Shown one piece after another: positions 6,318 through 8,852 of a DNA stretch of 8,852 bases. Each line of letters starts with the position of its first letter. The first letter of the stretch is position 1. The notes beneath the pieces are model-generated. The model saw nothing but the letters and a program-made list of their open reading frames with translations. It made no database searches and was not told the DNA's origin. Made by a program: the position numbers and the translations under genes. Origin of the DNA: Chloroflexota bacterium (GTDB taxonomy: Bacteria; Chloroflexota; Anaerolineae; SpSt-600); assembly GCA_011041825.1 (NCBI GenBank), contig DRAO01000202.1, positions 1 through 8,852 on the forward strand, given 5' to 3'.

Positions 6318-8492
6318 ATGATTTACTACGGAGCTCAATACTACCGGGCGCCTACTCCCAGGCCGGAGGATTGGGAGAGAGACCTTAACACTATGGCAGA
6401 TATGGGATTTAACATCGTGAGGTTCTGGGCTATGTGGAACTTCATCCAGGTCTCCGAAGAAGAGTTTGATTTCTCCCATTTGGACCGACTCATGGAAATT
6501 GCCGCTCAAGCAGGCTTGAAAGTCATCATAAATCTCATTCCTGAGAACGCCCCTTACTGGCTGGCTGAGAAATATCCTCATGCCAGATACCTATCCCATA
6601 CCGGGAAACGCATAGACCTGATGGCCCGGCCTAATACGCCGGGCGGAGGTTGGCCAGGGCTTTGCTTTGACAATGATGAAGTGATGGAAATGGCCTGGAG
6701 ATTCTTTCAAGCCGTGGCTAGCAGGTATAAGGGCCATCCGGCCCTTTACGGTTATGACGTCTGGAATGAACCTCATTTCGAAGTAGCCCAGTATTTCGGA
6801 GAAGTTTTCTGCTATTGTGAGGCCACGCAAGAAAAATTCCGCCAGTGGCTTAAGGGACGCTATGGCTCCTTGGAAAACCTAAACGCTGCCTGGGCAAGGC
6901 GTTACACCGACTGGAATCAAGTACATCCGCCCCGCTTTTTTGGAGGATATCCCGATTGGATTGATTGGTGCAGGTTTAAACTTGAGACTCACCGCAAAAG
7001 GCTGAAGTTACGCAAGGAATGGATTAAAGAGGTGGATCCAGAAGCTCGTGTCCTCTCCCATGGAATAGCCTATATCTTTTCTGAAGTCCCTATGGTTATC
7101 AATGACGAATGGGAACTGGCTGAGGAAGTCGAGGAATGGGGGGTTTCAACTTATCCTGGTGTATTTGAGATGAACGGGGAAGACCTGTTTTATCTTATGG
7201 TAATCATGGACCTTACGCGCTCTGCTGCCAGAGGCAAGAGGTTCTGGGCCAGCGAGATGCAGGCTAGCTTCGTGACTTTAACCTGGCCTCTCACTTTCGG
7301 AGCAGCTACCCAGCAGTCAAAAGCCAGTGCTCTACGGGCACACCTTATAGCTTCCACAACCCAGCAACGGATATTAAGCAAAGCCAGGAAAATGGGTGGG
7401 TTAGACCGGACGCCTGCCCTATCCGAGGCAGATTATCGGGTGTGGAACTGGGCGGCGCTGATGTCTGGGGCTAAAGGAGTGATATATTGGCAATGGCGCA
7501 ACGAAAGCTTAGGCCCCGAAGCTCCTTCGGGGGGGTTAACAAATCCGGACGGCAGTCCTAATGCCCGTACTTACGAGGCGGCCCGATTTGCCAGGTTTGT
7601 GAGAGAGCATTCCTTAATGGAGAAAGCCACCCCTTTCAGAGGGGAAATAGGCGTCGTTTTCGCCCCTGAATCTTGGATCTTCAACTATGTAGCCCAGTCG
7701 GACGTTAAATACTGGGGCGATTCAGTGCTGGGTGTATATCGGGCTTTGTATGAGGCTAACTATCAGGTAGATTTTGTTAAGCGGGAGAACTTCGGAGATT
7801 ACCGCTGTCTTTATTTACCTTTTCCCTTGATGCTGGAGAGCGAGACGGCTCAGGCTCTTGCACAATATGTGGCTGATGGGGGAATCCTCATATCCGAGGC
7901 TTGCCCTGCCCAATTTGTGGAAGGGGGTTTTTCCTCGGCTAAAGTACCAGGGCAGGGGTTAGACCGGGTCTTTGGCACAGGGACGTCTTCAGTGGATGCT
8001 CGTGAAGGCCCTTATATCACCTACAAACATTTCCAGATCCCGGCGGGCTTCTACCAGCAAAAACTGGAGCCGGAGGGAGCCGAGGTCCTGGGTTATTTCA
8101 ACGATGGTTTTCCAGCCATAACTCTAAATCGGTATGGCAAGGGCGTTGCCGTGCTGATAGGAAGTTATCCCGGAATGGTCTATCACTGGACAAGAGACCC
8201 TGAGGCAAAAGGATTTCTGCTCGATCTTCTGGAGATGCTCGGGGTAAATCCTCGGGTATCTGTAAGTGACAGTGAAGTTAAGGCGAGGGTCTTGGCTCTG
8301 GGAGAGGCCTTTCTACTGTACGTGATTAACGGGGGTCTTAAGCCTAAGCAGTTTGTATTGAAATTCTCTGAAGAACTGGGGACTCTTAAATCGGCCTTGA
8401 ACTTGGCCGACGGAACTACTTCATCTGTGAAAGACAATACCTTGGCACTTTCCCTTTCTGCTCGGGATGGCTTGGCTATGGTGTTGAAATAA
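6318..8492 (+). CDS. GH42 glycoside hydrolase (beta-galactosidase family)
   Basis: A 724-residue retaining glycosidase of family GH42, whose members mainly remove terminal beta-galactose from oligosaccharides. The N-terminal TIM barrel (about 3-420) opens with YYGAQYYRAPTPRPEDW and carries Arg35 in the substrate region. The acid/base is Glu151 in DVWNEPH and the probable nucleophile is Glu313 in FWASEMQAS, positions very close to E141/E312 of Thermus A4 beta-galactosidase. Tyr279 (STYPG) and Glu401 (GPEAPSGGL) match further sugar-contact residues. A Rossmann-like trimerisation domain (about 442-640) follows, then a small beta-sandwich (about 645-724) ending LAMVLK. Departures from classical GH42: the His expected three residues after Glu401 is Ser404, and of the four zinc-site cysteines only C116, C165 and C167 are seen, with Thr170 at the fourth position. 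No signal peptide is visible, so it should be cytoplasmic. True specificity may differ from lactose-type beta-galactosidases. Confidence 0.9.
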   Translation: MIYYGAQYYRAPTPRPEDWERDLNTMADMGFNIVRFWAMWNFIQVSEEEFDFSHLDRLMEIAAQAGLKVIINLIPENAPYWLAEKYPHARYLSHTGKRIDLMARPNTPGGGWPGLCFDNDEVMEMAWRFFQAVASRYKGHPALYGYDVWNEPHFEVAQYFGEVFCYCEATQEKFRQWLKGRYGSLENLNAAWARRYTDWNQVHPPRFFGGYPDWIDWCRFKLETHRKRLKLRKEWIKEVDPEARVLSHGIAYIFSEVPMVINDEWELAEEVEEWGVSTYPGVFEMNGEDLFYLMVIMDLTRSAARGKRFWASEMQASFVTLTWPLTFGAATQQSKASALRAHLIASTTQQRILSKARKMGGLDRTPALSEADYRVWNWAALMSGAKGVIYWQWRNESLGPEAPSGGLTNPDGSPNARTYEAARFARFVREHSLMEKATPFRGEIGVVFAPESWIFNYVAQSDVKYWGDSVLGVYRALYEANYQVDFVKRENFGDYRCLYLPFPLMLESETAQALAQYVADGGILISEACPAQFVEGGFSSAKVPGQGLDRVFGTGTSSVDAREGPYITYKHFQIPAGFYQQKLEPEGAEVLGYFNDGFPAITLNRYGKGVAVLIGSYPGMVYHWTRDPEAKGFLLDLLEMLGVNPRVSVSDSEVKARVLALGEAFLLYVINGGLKPKQFVLKFSEELGTLKSALNLADGTTSSVKDNTLALSLSARDGLAMVLK

Positions 8493-8529
8493 CTTTCCCC
8501 ATCTTTCCATCTCGCCAGAGGTGCGAATT

Positions 8530-8561
8530 ACTTGTCGTCGAAAGTGCCCGACGACTTAAGT
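8530..8561 (+). other. Imperfect hairpin between GH42 gene and the last gene
   Basis: GTCGTCG (8534-8540) pairs with CGACGAC (8549-8555) around an eight-base loop. The stem is extended by ACTT (8530-8533) with AAGT (8558-8561) across a two-base bulge (TT). No T-run follows, so it is not a standard intrinsic terminator; transcript processing or attenuation is possible. The rest of 8493-8576 shows nothing recognisable. Confidence 0.4.
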
Positions 8562-8576
8562 GTGCAGCATTATTCT

Positions 8577-8584
8577 GGAGGTGG
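8577..8584 (+). promoter_or_regulatory. RBS of the right-edge gene
   Basis: GGAGGTGG lies five bases before the ATG at 8590. It supports a real start for a gene that runs off the window. Confidence 0.7.
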
Positions 8585-8589
8585 CAGCC

Positions 8590-8852
8590 ATGGCGGAGGA
8601 AAAAATCATTCAAATCGGCAATCCTCAGGATGATGGAGACTTGCTTATCTCCGGGTTTTACAGAGGTATGGAATACAAGGGTAAATTAGGGCGCTGGCTG
8701 AGCAAAGTAGCAGTGATGAAGTTGCCTGTGTGGCCTGATGTAGATAATTTGCTGGTTATGGAAGCCCTTTCTATAGACGACCAAAAAGTGCATATCGTCA
8801 TCAATGGGCAAGAGGTGGGCACCATCACGCTTACACCCGGTGATTGGGAGAG
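8590..8852 (+). CDS. Hypothetical protein with beta-sandwich-like N-terminal module (partial, 3' end off window)
   Basis: Open from ATG 8590 to the end of the window, 87 complete codons. The protein begins MAEEKIIQIGNPQDDGD, with no signal peptide or membrane segment in the visible part. It then shows alternating hydrophobic strands: a LISGFY stretch, VAVMKLPVW, LLVMEALSI, and VHIVINGQEVGTITLTPGDWE. The pattern of an 'xVxVNGxxVGxxxLxxxxW' strand pair after a GFY segment resembles small jelly-roll, carbohydrate-binding-like modules found at the N-terminus of some large Chloroflexota glycan-related and membrane proteins. The family is recalled from general resemblance only and the function is unknown. 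It follows the GH42 gene by 97 bases with a good SD, so it may belong to the same operon or start a new one. Confidence 0.6.
   Translation, partial: MAEEKIIQIGNPQDDGDLLISGFYRGMEYKGKLGRWLSKVAVMKLPVWPDVDNLLVMEALSIDDQKVHIVINGQEVGTITLTPGDWE

Overview
The window is about 8.85 kb of one-directional (+ strand), tightly packed bacterial DNA that reads as a carbohydrate uptake and breakdown operon. The organism is most likely a member of the Chloroflexota (Anaerolineae-like). This rests mainly on the solute-binding lipoprotein, which has a long proline/threonine linker of the TPTPTP type common in that phylum. The partial beta-sandwich protein at the right edge also resembles N-terminal modules I associate with that phylum. 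The phylum call is inference; no rRNA or other marker gene is present.

Layout, left to right: (1) bases 1-51 are the last 16 codons of a LacI-family repressor. (2) 52-135 is a short leader with a perfect anti-16S Shine-Dalgarno (SD) sequence and two overlapping mini-ORFs. (3) 136-1509 is the substrate-binding lipoprotein of a CUT1-type sugar ABC importer. (4) 1510-1757 is a 248-base gap with a strong 17-bp hairpin and a separate near-perfect 30-base dyad. (5) 1758-2669 and 2707-3552 are the two MalF/MalG-type permeases. (6) 3556-4467 is a stand-alone S9-like alpha/beta hydrolase (esterase/peptidase fold). (7) 4460-6304 is an alkaline-phosphatase-superfamily type I phosphodiesterase. (8) 6318-8492 is a GH42 glycosidase (beta-galactosidase family). 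(9) 8493-8589 is a short gap with a weak hairpin. (10) 8590 to the right edge is the start of a further gene encoding a beta-sandwich-like protein.

How the genes may work together: the repressor probably senses the sugar and controls the cluster. The lipoprotein captures the ligand outside and the two permeases import it. No ABC ATPase is encoded here, so a shared MsmX/MalK-type ATPase elsewhere is expected. The hydrolase, phosphodiesterase and GH42 enzyme lack visible signal peptides, so they should act in the cytoplasm on the imported molecule. Together they could remove an acyl (ester) group, cleave a phosphodiester and hydrolyse a beta-galactoside-like bond. This suggests a decorated glycoside such as a deacylated glycolipid headgroup or a phosphorylated or acylated oligosaccharide, rather than plain lactose. 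That substrate idea is inference. The GH42 protein departs from the classical lactase-type active site, which fits an unusual substrate.
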